Below, piece by piece: positions 27,035 through 34,619 of a DNA stretch of 64,000 bases. Source of the stretch: Nodosilinea nodulosa PCC 7104. GTDB taxonomy: Bacteria > Cyanobacteriota > Cyanobacteriia > Phormidesmidales > Phormidesmidaceae. The translations under genes were made by a program, and so were the position numbers. The notes beneath the pieces were generated by a model. The model saw only the letters and a program-made list of their open reading frames with translations, did not search any database and had not been told where the DNA came from. Each line of letters starts with the position of its first letter. Position 1 is the stretch's first letter. The stretch covers positions 2,250,966-2,314,965 of the forward strand of contig NZ_JH976537.1 in the NCBI RefSeq assembly GCF_000309385.1. The letters are read 5' to 3'.

Positions 27035-29608
27035 TCAGGGGGTAGACAAATCTAACTGGGCGAGGCGAAAGTCGTTGTGAGTTGGGTGGGGTAGGCCCAG
27101 CGCCTCGGTGCGCAGCGCCTCAAGGCGGCGATCGAGGACCGGAAATTCTCGGGGCCAGTCCGGGAAGAGGTTGAGCTTGGCCACCAGGCTATAGCACTGG
27201 AGGTTTTCCGGCGTTAGCATCAGCGTGATCTGCTTGGCCTGGTAGTTGCGGTAGGCAAAGGTCAACGAGCCCCGGTAGCCTTCATCGGGGCTGGTGACGA
27301 TGGCGGTCAGCCACAGGCGCAGCGGACGAATAGCCAGGCTTTCCGCAATCAGCGATCGGCTGAGGTCAGATTGGTCATCGTCGGGGTAGGCCAAGGCAGG
27401 ATGGGCCTGGGGGTCCAGCCAGGTGGCCAGGAGCTGGAGTTCGGGGGTTTGCGGCCCGGCGCTGAGGTCTTGCTCTACGGCCTTGAGGGCCGCTGCGGGG
27501 TCAGAGTCGGCCAGCAGCAACCCGGCCACGACAGGGCGCAGCAGTGCCGGATTGACCTCGACCAGCGGCTGCCCCGTCCACCAGGCCAGCAGGGCCCGGG
27601 TCTCGTAGAGGGTGCTAAAGCCAGGGCTAGCGGGGGAAAGCTCGGCCAGCAGCGTATCGTACTCCGCCAGAGCGGCCCGCGCCACGGCGGTGTAAACCGT
27701 CTGGTAGGGGGCTTGCTGCCACTGCGGATAGGTGAGGGCGGCGGGGTTAACCAGGGCCTCTAGGGTAAAGGCTGCCACTGCCTTTCTCACATCTCCCCGC
27801 CTTAGGAGCAGATCGCCCAGCAGCCAGTAGCCGTAGTGGCGGTGGCGGGGCAGCAGCTGCACGGCGCGAGCGGCGTAGGGCAGCGCCGTGGCGCCGTCGG
27901 CTGTCTGGTTTAGCACCGCCAGATTGTGGTTGAACCAAACGTCGTTGGGGGCGGCCTGCTGAGCCTGACGGGCATAGTCGACCACCAGCGATCGCACGTT
28001 GGCCTGGGCCTCTGACTCGCCCAAAACCTGCTTCAGCCCCAGCAGCGCCTCGCTGGCCACCGCCGAGGCGGTGGGGTCCCACGGGCTGAGGCGGTAGGCC
28101 TTATACCAGCGGGTATCGGCCAGGTTGATCTGCTGGCTGTAGAAGGCGCGATCGGCCAGGGCCCCGTAGGCCACAGTCAGGGTAAACGGCAGCCAGATGG
28201 TAACCAGCAGCCCCAGCCCTAAAGCCACGGCCAGCCCGCCGCGCCGCCGCGCGTCAACGCCCAGGGGAGCAGGTTCAGGCAGATAGCGCTGCCCCAGCGC
28301 CAGCAGCAGCACCACCAGCCCCAGCAGCACCCCCGCGATCGGGATATTTTCCAGCTGGTAGTCGGTCAAGCTAGAGACGCCGTAGGCCAGTAGACTGCCG
28401 CCAATTCCCCCCAGCAGCGAGCGATCCGCCGGGTCCAGGGGCTGTTGCCACAGCCGCAGCCAGAGCCGCAGCAGCAGCACCAGGGCGGCCAAAAGCAGCC
28501 CCAGCCCCAGCAGCCCCAGCTCCCCCGCCACCTGCACCGGGGTATTGTGCAGCTGCTGCACATGGTCGAGCCCGGCCCCGGTTTCGATCGGGCGATAGAG
28601 GTTAGACACCCGGCTCATTACCCCTGGGCCAACACCAAACAGAGGGCGATCGCGCAGAATGTTGCCGCCCAGGCGCAGCATAAACCAGCGATCGAGGGTG
28701 GGACCGTCGGTAATGCCGCCGCCAGCGCTAAACCAGGTGCGAATGCGGGGATTGCTGGCCAAGAGCAGCCCTAGGCCCACCGCGCCGCCCAACCCAGCCA
28801 GCCCCCAGCGCCAGCGGTGAGCGGGCCGAATGCGCCCCAGCCGACTCAGCCAGGTGGCCGCCAGCCACACCACCAGCCCCAGGGCAGCCCCCCGAGAGCC
28901 GCTGACATACAGAGCCGCCAGGATCAGCCCGGCGGCTACGACCCAAACCCGGCGCAGCCATCCCCGAGCCGCCACCGCCGCCGCTACGGCCAGGGGCAGC
29001 GTCAGGGCGAAATAGCCCCCCACAAAGTTGTGGTGGCCCAGGGGCTGGTAGTTGCGCAGGGCCGTCAGAAAGTTCTCTGAGGCCCACATGGCTTCATCGG
29101 GCCGCCACAGACTCAGACTCACCACCGCCGTCCCGGCGGCCACGACCACCATTCCCCACCACAGGCGCAGGCGGCTGAGCCAGCTGCGTTCGACTATATT
29201 CCGGTAGAAATACAGCACCGCTCCGTAAGTTACCACCAGGCTGCCATTCCACAGCGCCACTCGGGGAAAGGGCGAGACTGAGGCCGACAGCCCCAGGACC
29301 AGCCCTGCCCCCAGCGCCAACCGATCTAGCCCGTAGCCCAGGCCGTAGGACATCTGCCCCAGTCGCAGCTGCCGCCACAGCCCCACCAGCAGCAGCATGG
29401 CCCCGATCTGCCAGAGCACAATCCAGGCCCAGCCCACCATCCGGTAGTAGCTCAGCGGCAGCCAGCTAAACCCGAGCAGCACCAGCCCTCCAGCCAGCCA
29501 CAGGCCGGGGCGAGCGGGGGCAAATCCACCGGGCCAAAATTTCACCCGCCGCCCCGCCGCGCCCTTGGAATCTGCCGCCGCTGGCGTAGGGGAAGGATCG
29601 ACGGTCAA
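27035..29608 (-). CDS. O-antigen ligase/polymerase-family membrane protein with C-terminal TPR-like domain (copy 2)
   Basis: 857 residues with the same layout as its downstream neighbour: multiple membrane helices to about residue 480, ALRNYQPLGHHNFVGGYF, YVSGSRGAALGLVV and GVGPGVMSRVSNLYRP with LHNTPVQVAGELG, then a soluble helical region (residues 490-857). The shared motifs and adjacent position indicate paralogy, but the sequences are strongly diverged, so the duplication is old. The start overlaps the sugar transferase stop by 4 nt (ATGA type), showing translational coupling within an exopolysaccharide operon. Confidence 0.85.
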   Translation of the reverse strand: MTVDPSPTPAAADSKGAAGRRVKFWPGGFAPARPGLWLAGGLVLLGFSWLPLSYYRMVGWAWIVLWQIGAMLLLVGLWRQLRLGQMSYGLGYGLDRLALGAGLVLGLSASVSPFPRVALWNGSLVVTYGAVLYFYRNIVERSWLSRLRLWWGMVVVAAGTAVVSLSLWRPDEAMWASENFLTALRNYQPLGHHNFVGGYFALTLPLAVAAAVAARGWLRRVWVVAAGLILAALYVSGSRGAALGLVVWLAATWLSRLGRIRPAHRWRWGLAGLGGAVGLGLLLASNPRIRTWFSAGGGITDGPTLDRWFMLRLGGNILRDRPLFGVGPGVMSRVSNLYRPIETGAGLDHVQQLHNTPVQVAGELGLLGLGLLLAALVLLLRLWLRLWQQPLDPADRSLLGGIGGSLLAYGVSSLTDYQLENIPIAGVLLGLVVLLLALGQRYLPEPAPLGVDARRRGGLAVALGLGLLVTIWLPFTLTVAYGALADRAFYSQQINLADTRWYKAYRLSPWDPTASAVASEALLGLKQVLGESEAQANVRSLVVDYARQAQQAAPNDVWFNHNLAVLNQTADGATALPYAARAVQLLPRHRHYGYWLLGDLLLRRGDVRKAVAAFTLEALVNPAALTYPQWQQAPYQTVYTAVARAALAEYDTLLAELSPASPGFSTLYETRALLAWWTGQPLVEVNPALLRPVVAGLLLADSDPAAALKAVEQDLSAGPQTPELQLLATWLDPQAHPALAYPDDDQSDLSRSLIAESLAIRPLRLWLTAIVTSPDEGYRGSLTFAYRNYQAKQITLMLTPENLQCYSLVAKLNLFPDWPREFPVLDRRLEALRTEALGLPHPTHNDFRLAQLDLSTP

Positions 29609-31083
29609 TAGGCCCCCTTACCCCAAAGCACGATGCCCAGGGTGGCGGTGAGAATTTCCAAATCTAAGTTCAGCGACCAGTTGTCGATGTAGTGCAGGTC
29701 AAGGCGGGCCACATCGTCGAAGGTATCGATGTCAGAGCGGCCCGAAATTTGCCACAGCCCGGTTACCCCCGGCAGCACCTGGTGGCGAATGTTGTGCCAG
29801 CCGTCAAACTTGGCGACATCCCGCACCGGCAGGGGGCGCGGCCCGACCAGGCTCATCTGGCCGCAGAGTACGTTAAAGAGCTGGGGCAGTTCATCCAGGC
29901 TGGTGCGGCGCAGGAGGCGGCCCATTCGGGTAATGCGGGGGTCGTGCCTGACCTTGAACAGCACCCCGTCGGCCGATTCATTCTGCCGCTCCAGGGCGGC
30001 CTGGAGGCGGGGAGCATCGACCACCATGGTGCGAAACTTCCACACCTGAAATCGCTTGCCGTGCAGCCCCACCCGCTCCTGGCGAAAGAAGATGGGGCCC
30101 GGCGAGTCAAGGCGAATAGCCAGGGCAATACCCAGCAAAACAGGAGCCAGCAGCAGCACCCCCAGGCCTGCCCCCAGGTAGTCCATCCAGCGCTTCAGTC
30201 GGTAGTCCCAGCCGCCCATCAGGGGGGCATCGAGGCGGAGGGTGGGCAAGCCCGCTACGGTTTCGGGGGTGCCCCGCCGGTAGAGCATATCGCGACTGGT
30301 GGGGAGCAGCTGCATGCCAATGCCCGCCCGCCGCAGCTTCCAGTACAGCTCCGAAGCCAGGTCGGCGGAGGGAATGCTTTCCGCCAGCACCAGCGTTGCT
30401 CCCGAGGCCAAAATCGCCTGGTAGGTGGTGGCCGAATTGGCGGTGGTGGCCAGGGCCGCCCCAATGACCGGCACCTGCGCCCGCTGGGACAGCACGTCGG
30501 CCAGTCGCTTGAGCCGAGGAGCCGGGGCAATTAAAAAGACGGAAGTCGGCACTTTGGCCTGGGTGAGCGGGCGCAGCAGCAGCGTTGCCACCAGCCGCAG
30601 CACCACCACCAGCCCCACGCCGCTGAGCCAGGCCGAGAAAAATAGCGATCGCGGCAAATCCAGCTTGGGGTCAAAGAAATACATCGCTACCAACGAGCCC
30701 AGATAGACCAGGCTGAGCAGTTTGCCCGCCCGCAGGTGCCGTTGTCCCTGGGAGTTGGTGTCGTAGAGACCGCCGTAGGCAAACAGGCCCACGGTACAGG
30801 CCACCATCACCCAAAAGGGACTGGGCAGGCCCAGCCAGTTCCACCACACCAGCTGAGGCGGAATCGGCGAAAAGAATCGGTTGAGCGATCGCGCGATATG
30901 CCACGACAGCCCCAGCGCCAGCACATCGGTGGCCAACAGCACCAGGCTCCGCCGCCCCGGTCCGGTGAAGGCGTCTCGCAGCTGGAGCCTGAGTCTGCGG
31001 GGGGCGCGAATATCCTGACGGTGGCGGGGCCGCTGGTGCATGACGGCGGGTACGGCGCGGTGACAATCCATAGCAGGGGCCAT
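29605..31083 (-). CDS. Polyprenyl-phosphate sugar (glycosyl-1-P) transferase, exopolysaccharide initiation
   Basis: About 492 residues. The N-terminal half has four or five membrane helices and a CoA-binding-like domain, as in WbaP/WcaJ-type enzymes. The C-terminal catalytic domain is clear: a membrane helix, FFRQERVGLHGKRFQVWKFRTM, LRRTSLDELPQLFNVL and GQMSLVGPRPLPVRD. These enzymes transfer a sugar-1-phosphate to undecaprenyl phosphate as the first step in repeat-unit assembly. Starts at 31101 (TTG), 31083 (ATG) and 31041 (ATG) are possible; none has a strong ribosome site. Confidence 0.88.
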   Translation of the reverse strand: MAPAMDCHRAVPAVMHQRPRHRQDIRAPRRLRLQLRDAFTGPGRRSLVLLATDVLALGLSWHIARSLNRFFSPIPPQLVWWNWLGLPSPFWVMVACTVGLFAYGGLYDTNSQGQRHLRAGKLLSLVYLGSLVAMYFFDPKLDLPRSLFFSAWLSGVGLVVVLRLVATLLLRPLTQAKVPTSVFLIAPAPRLKRLADVLSQRAQVPVIGAALATTANSATTYQAILASGATLVLAESIPSADLASELYWKLRRAGIGMQLLPTSRDMLYRRGTPETVAGLPTLRLDAPLMGGWDYRLKRWMDYLGAGLGVLLLAPVLLGIALAIRLDSPGPIFFRQERVGLHGKRFQVWKFRTMVVDAPRLQAALERQNESADGVLFKVRHDPRITRMGRLLRRTSLDELPQLFNVLCGQMSLVGPRPLPVRDVAKFDGWHNIRHQVLPGVTGLWQISGRSDIDTFDDVARLDLHYIDNWSLNLDLEILTATLGIVLWGKGAY

Positions 31084-31308
31084 AGCAGGGGGCAGAGGCA
31101 AAGGGTAGGGTTGCCCTCAGTATTCCGCAATTGTGCTGAGGATCTATCATCCCAGAACGCCTATCGCGGGTTGCTGAAGCAGCCAACCGCCCAAGCGCAA
31201 AATTGCCAGCCGCCGCAGCTCAGCCCGCTTTTCAGGTCTGCGCCTTGGCCGATTGGCCTGCCAGCGCTCCAAATCTGTTGACCTCTGCCCTACTCTCGCC
31301 GGGCGGAA

Positions 31309-31405
31309 ATCAAGCCACCATTCCATTCCTGGCACCCGGCCCCCCCGGCCCCCCCGGCCCCCGGCGAACGGCAATGGTCAACCACCCCAGGCCATCACCT
31401 ACTAG
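31309..31405 (-). repeat. 3'-UTR repeat element, copy G
   Basis: On the minus strand it starts with CTAGTAG 4 nt after the stop of the WecG-like gene. It then has a strongly G-rich core (runs of 5, 7, 7 and 3 Gs separated by CC, plus strand 31335-31362) and ends with GGTGGCTTGATTTCCG, shared with copies C and E. The terminus is followed by GTGATGGCC rather than ACTGCGGCA, so this copy is diverged. It fills much of the 330-bp gap before the sugar transferase start; the rest of that gap shows nothing recognisable. Confidence 0.6.
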
Positions 31406-31409
31406 CCCC

Positions 31410-32225
31410 TTAAACGCTTTTCCCCGACCCGTCGCGATCCAGCTTGAGCGCGCTCTGCGCCCCGAAAATTCGGTACCTCGCCACCTGCGCCCCAAACAGC
31501 AGCACAAACATCGGGTTGTTGATCAAGTAGCGTTTCCACAGGCGGCCCGGCTCTTGGCCAAAGCGGTAGAGCCACTCCAGCCCCAGGCGCATCATCCAGC
31601 GGGGGGCCTGGGAAACCTCGCCGCTAAAAAAGCTGAAGGCCGCCCCCACGCCAACCATGACGGCATTGACCTGGCCCTGGTGGCGGTGCATCCACTGCTC
31701 CTGCTTGGGGCAGCCCAAACCCACAAACACCACCCGCGCCCCCGACTGGTTGATGCGCTCTACATCGGCGGCCGCTTCGGCGGCGGTGAGCGGACGAAAG
31801 GGTGGGGCATAGGTGCCAGCGATCGCTAAACCAGGGCAGCGGTTTTGCAGGTAAGCCGCCATTTTCTCCAGCATGGGGGCGGTGCCGCCGTAGAGATAGA
31901 TGGGGAGATGGAGTCGGGCGGCGCGATCGCACCAGGCCAGCATCAGATCGGGACCGTAGACCCGCTTTTGATCGGCTATGCCCAACAGCCGCAGCCCTAT
32001 GACCAAGGGCATTCCGTCCGACGTTACCAGAGCGGCGTTGTCCAGAATGCGCCGATACTGCGAGTCCCAGTAGGCGGTCATAACCACGTGCACATTGGCC
32101 GCCACCACGTAGCACGATCGCCCGATGGCGACCCAGGTTTGAATGCGATCGCAGGCGTCGGCGTAGCTCGTGGCATCCACGCGGGTTTTGAGAATGCGCC
32201 TGGCCTGAAGATTTAGCTCCGCCAT
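31410..32225 (-). CDS. WecG/TagA/CpsF-family glycosyltransferase
   Basis: 271 residues. Family motifs are NVHVVMTAYWDSQYRRIL, VTSDGMPLVIGLRLLG, VYGPDLM, and VVFVGLGCPKQEQWMHRH followed by GAAFSFFSGEVSQAPRWM. This GT26 family adds an N-acetylmannosaminuronic acid or related sugar to a lipid-linked intermediate at the cytoplasmic face of the membrane. Its place upstream of the sugar transferase and the two ligase-like genes supports a shared exopolysaccharide pathway. Repeat element G begins just after the stop. Confidence 0.9.
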   Translation of the reverse strand: MAELNLQARRILKTRVDATSYADACDRIQTWVAIGRSCYVVAANVHVVMTAYWDSQYRRILDNAALVTSDGMPLVIGLRLLGIADQKRVYGPDLMLAWCDRAARLHLPIYLYGGTAPMLEKMAAYLQNRCPGLAIAGTYAPPFRPLTAAEAAADVERINQSGARVVFVGLGCPKQEQWMHRHQGQVNAVMVGVGAAFSFFSGEVSQAPRWMMRLGLEWLYRFGQEPGRLWKRYLINNPMFVLLFGAQVARYRIFGAQSALKLDRDGSGKSV

Positions 32226-32263
32226 AGTAGTGCCCCCTCCATCGCACCCATTCTAGCGGCGGA

Positions 32264-33007
32264 CTAGGCCTTGCCCCCCTTAGCATCGCGCTTGTCTTTG
32301 ACGTAGATACCGTTTTGGCGGCGCTGCAGCTCAAAGAGATCGGTGGCGTCAACCAGGGTGCTGAGCTTGGCGTAGCCGTAGTTGCGCGGGTCAAAGGAGG
32401 CCTGATTGGAAACATGCACGCCTACCACCGCTAGGTTGGACCAGCCGTCATCATCCTGGGCAGTGGTGACAGCCCGGCGCAGCAAACTCACTAGCTTCGC
32501 GTCCTGGCGCAGTTCCTTGGTGGTTTTCTTTGCGCTTTCGACGGTTTTGGTAGAGCTAGCGTCGGACTCCTGACCCAGATTTTCGAGGTACAAAAAGGTG
32601 GAGCAGGCATAGACAAACGGCTTAGGGGTTTTCTTCTCGCCAAAGCCGTAGACCCTGAGACCATCGGTCAAAATGCGCATCACCAGCGGGGTAAAATCGC
32701 AGTCGCTGGTAACAATGGCGAAGGCATCCAGGTTGCGGGTATAAAGCAAATCCATCGCGTCGATGATCAGGGCCGCGTCGGTGGCGTTTTTGCCCTTAGT
32801 CAAATCAAACTGCTGCACCGGGCGAATGGCAAACTCGTGCAGGTTGTCCTCCCAGGACTTGAGTGTCGGGTTTTTCCAGTTGCCGTAGGCGCGGCGAGTG
32901 TTGGCCACGCCGTACTTGGCAATCTCCGCCAAAATTGCTTCGATCTTGGCGGCTGGGGCATTGTCGGCATCGATCAGCAGGGCAATCTTGGCTTCCGACG
33001 GCAGCAT
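32264..33007 (-). CDS. NYN domain protein with C-terminal LOTUS/OST-HTH domain
   Basis: 247 residues. Residues 5-155 form a NYN (LabA/DUF88, PIN-like) nuclease domain with the acidic residues expected at the metal site: LIDADN near the N-terminus, KNATDAALIIDAMDLLY and VTSDCDFTPLV. After a Ser/Lys linker (about 156-175), residues 176-240 resemble a LOTUS/OST-HTH domain (LVSLLRRAVTTAQDDDGWSNL then SFDPRNYGYAKLSTLVDATDLFEL), a likely RNA-binding module. It probably cleaves or binds RNA; the target is unknown. It is separated by 38 bp from the WecG gene on the same strand. Confidence 0.85.
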   Translation of the reverse strand: MLPSEAKIALLIDADNAPAAKIEAILAEIAKYGVANTRRAYGNWKNPTLKSWEDNLHEFAIRPVQQFDLTKGKNATDAALIIDAMDLLYTRNLDAFAIVTSDCDFTPLVMRILTDGLRVYGFGEKKTPKPFVYACSTFLYLENLGQESDASSTKTVESAKKTTKELRQDAKLVSLLRRAVTTAQDDDGWSNLAVVGVHVSNQASFDPRNYGYAKLSTLVDATDLFELQRRQNGIYVKDKRDAKGGKA

Positions 33008-33745
33008 GGCCAGTGAACTCCTTACTTGTTGAATCGGTGACTTTTGAAAAAATCGATGACTCGTTGAATCGATGCTGGACGCCGTGGGTATGGCGCTAAT
33101 CTGTACTCCATGCCTAGGCTAGGTTCTGCGCTACTAGATATGGATCTGGAGACCAGCAGTGGCATAGTAACTGTTCTGCAGTGCAGCGATCGCCACCGTT
33201 TTTCCCTATCTCTCAACGGAAATCCAGCCACCGTTCCAACTCCCCTGCTCCCTAGCCCCACTGCCCCCTTGCGATCGGCCACAGTCCAAAACCTATGCCG
33301 CAGTCTACTCGTGCCGCCCCACCCACACCGCACATGTAAATTAGGCAGAGGTAGGAAAGGTCAGAAATATGATTGGCCCCACAACTGGCGACCATTTTCT
33401 GGGCGCTGCACCCTCTAATTTTTCATTTATGTAGCACGCTTATCTTTTTTGAGAGACAAATCACACTTACATTGATTTAAATATTCCTGATTACGCCACC
33501 TCAGCTTTAAATCGGGGCTATAGCTCCCAGGGTGTTGACCTTTAGCAGTCCCGATTCCATGCTCTCAACCTTGAAACCTAGCTAGTTTGCCCCGGCTGAG
33601 CGCGGTTTGAGGTTGAAGTTGGGACAGTGGTTTTCGCCGATTAGGCCTGGTTTTTGGATGAGGTGGGAGCTGGCAGGCATCACGCCCAGGCCGGACAATG
33701 GACCTTTTGAATCTTTGGATGCACATTTAGGGGACTTTACACATC
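33008..33745. other. Long divergent gene-free region with repeat element C
   Basis: This 740-bp gap between the NYN gene and the receiver-like gene contains a short direct repeat GTTGAATCG (about 33025 and 33063), repeat element C, and an AT-rich stretch (about 33410-33500) that contrasts with the GC-rich surroundings. A hairpin lies at 33565-33616 (TCAACCTTGAAACC / GGTTTGAGGTTGA). No convincing coding sequence was found on either strand. Confidence 0.6.
33213..33309 (-). repeat. 3'-UTR-type repeat element, copy C
   Basis: On the minus strand it begins GAGTAGACTGCGGCATAG, shows G-runs of 5, 4, 3 and 4 separated by 3-4 nt (plus strand 33242-33268) and continues GGAGTTGGAACGGTGG to GGATTTCCG. 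It is the copy most similar to E. As with copy B, no gene ends at its start. Confidence 0.7.
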
Positions 33746-34543
33746 GTGGACGCACCGCAGAAGCTGGCTTTTATCGTTCAAACTAACCGCTTGCAGGGGT
33801 TGATGTGGCAGGCGCTGCTCAAGTCTCAGAAGCTAGCCGTTATTCTAGAGCCTGCCAAGGCTGACTTAGCCGACTGCATTAGCCAGATCGCCAATGCCGG
33901 GTTGACCCTCCCCGACGTCATTGTGCTCGACACCGAAGCGGCCGAGCTAAACCCGTACGAGTTCTGTCGGTGGTGCCGCGATGCATTTCCCAAGATTCAG
34001 ATTTTTTTAACCCGCTGCCGCCAGCTCCACGTTTCCGATACCGAACGACGCTGGGCCAAGCAGCAGGGAGCCACGGATTTTCTCTGTGGCTTCGATCGCG
34101 ACACCCTAATGACCAGCGCCACCGAGAATGTCAAGTGCATCCTCACCAGCCTTGACTATCCCTTTCTCAACGAAAAGACTCTGCTTACGGTACTGCTCAA
34201 CATTCGACGCCAGTTGGGTACGACCCAGGCGACGGTCGCCCCAGCCAGCCGCCTAGCTCCCGCCAAACGGGCCGGGCTGTCGCTTGCCGGTGCCCAGACC
34301 CAGCCCGCCGAAGACGCCGCGCCCCCTGCTGCACAGATGACGCCAGACCCCCTCAACGACATTGACTGGGTGACCTCAGGGCTGAGGGCCCTGAGCAATG
34401 GCAAAGCCCGCAAAGCCGCCCGAGAGTCCTTCACCCCGCCCCCGCCAGCGGTCAAGTCCAGCGCTCTGCCCAAGTCGACCGCAGCCGATGAAGCTCTGTC
34501 CGACGGCGCAACGGTTCGCCGCTACCGGGGCGTTGTGTACTAG
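33746..34543 (+). CDS. Atypical receiver-like protein with YRG tail
   Basis: 265 residues from a GTG start. Residues 1-125 resemble a CheY-like receiver (PDVIVLDTEAAELNPYEFCRW supplies the Asp; QIFLTR matches the switch strand). The usual Lys motif is replaced (GATDFLCGFD) and the acidic pair near the N-terminus is missing (AFIVQTNR), so phosphorylation is doubtful. Residues 165-250 are low complexity (Pro/Ala/Lys). The last residues RRYRGVVY resemble the YRGVxY motif of the cyanobacterial DUF4278 family. Function is unknown; a strong bidirectional terminator follows. Confidence 0.6.
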   Translation: MDAPQKLAFIVQTNRLQGLMWQALLKSQKLAVILEPAKADLADCISQIANAGLTLPDVIVLDTEAAELNPYEFCRWCRDAFPKIQIFLTRCRQLHVSDTERRWAKQQGATDFLCGFDRDTLMTSATENVKCILTSLDYPFLNEKTLLTVLLNIRRQLGTTQATVAPASRLAPAKRAGLSLAGAQTQPAEDAAPPAAQMTPDPLNDIDWVTSGLRALSNGKARKAARESFTPPPPAVKSSALPKSTAADEALSDGATVRRYRGVVY

Positions 34544-34571
34544 CCAAACCCACCGCACAGAGTACATCAAC

Positions 34572-34612
34572 AAAACAGGCGAGGTTTCCGTTCAGGCAAC
34601 CTCGCCTGTTTT
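34572..34612. terminator. Bidirectional terminator between the receiver-like gene and topA
   Basis: A perfect 15-bp inverted repeat AAAACAGGCGAGGTT / AACCTCGCCTGTTTT with an 11-nt loop. The A and T runs at its ends give a T-tract on either strand, so it can stop both convergent transcripts. Confidence 0.9.
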
Positions 34613-34619
34613 ACATTGG

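Noticed and set aside
33110-33418. Open frame of about 100 codons in the gap before the receiver-like gene
   Set aside because: It runs through repeat element C, which recurs elsewhere in non-coding positions, so the frame is accidental.
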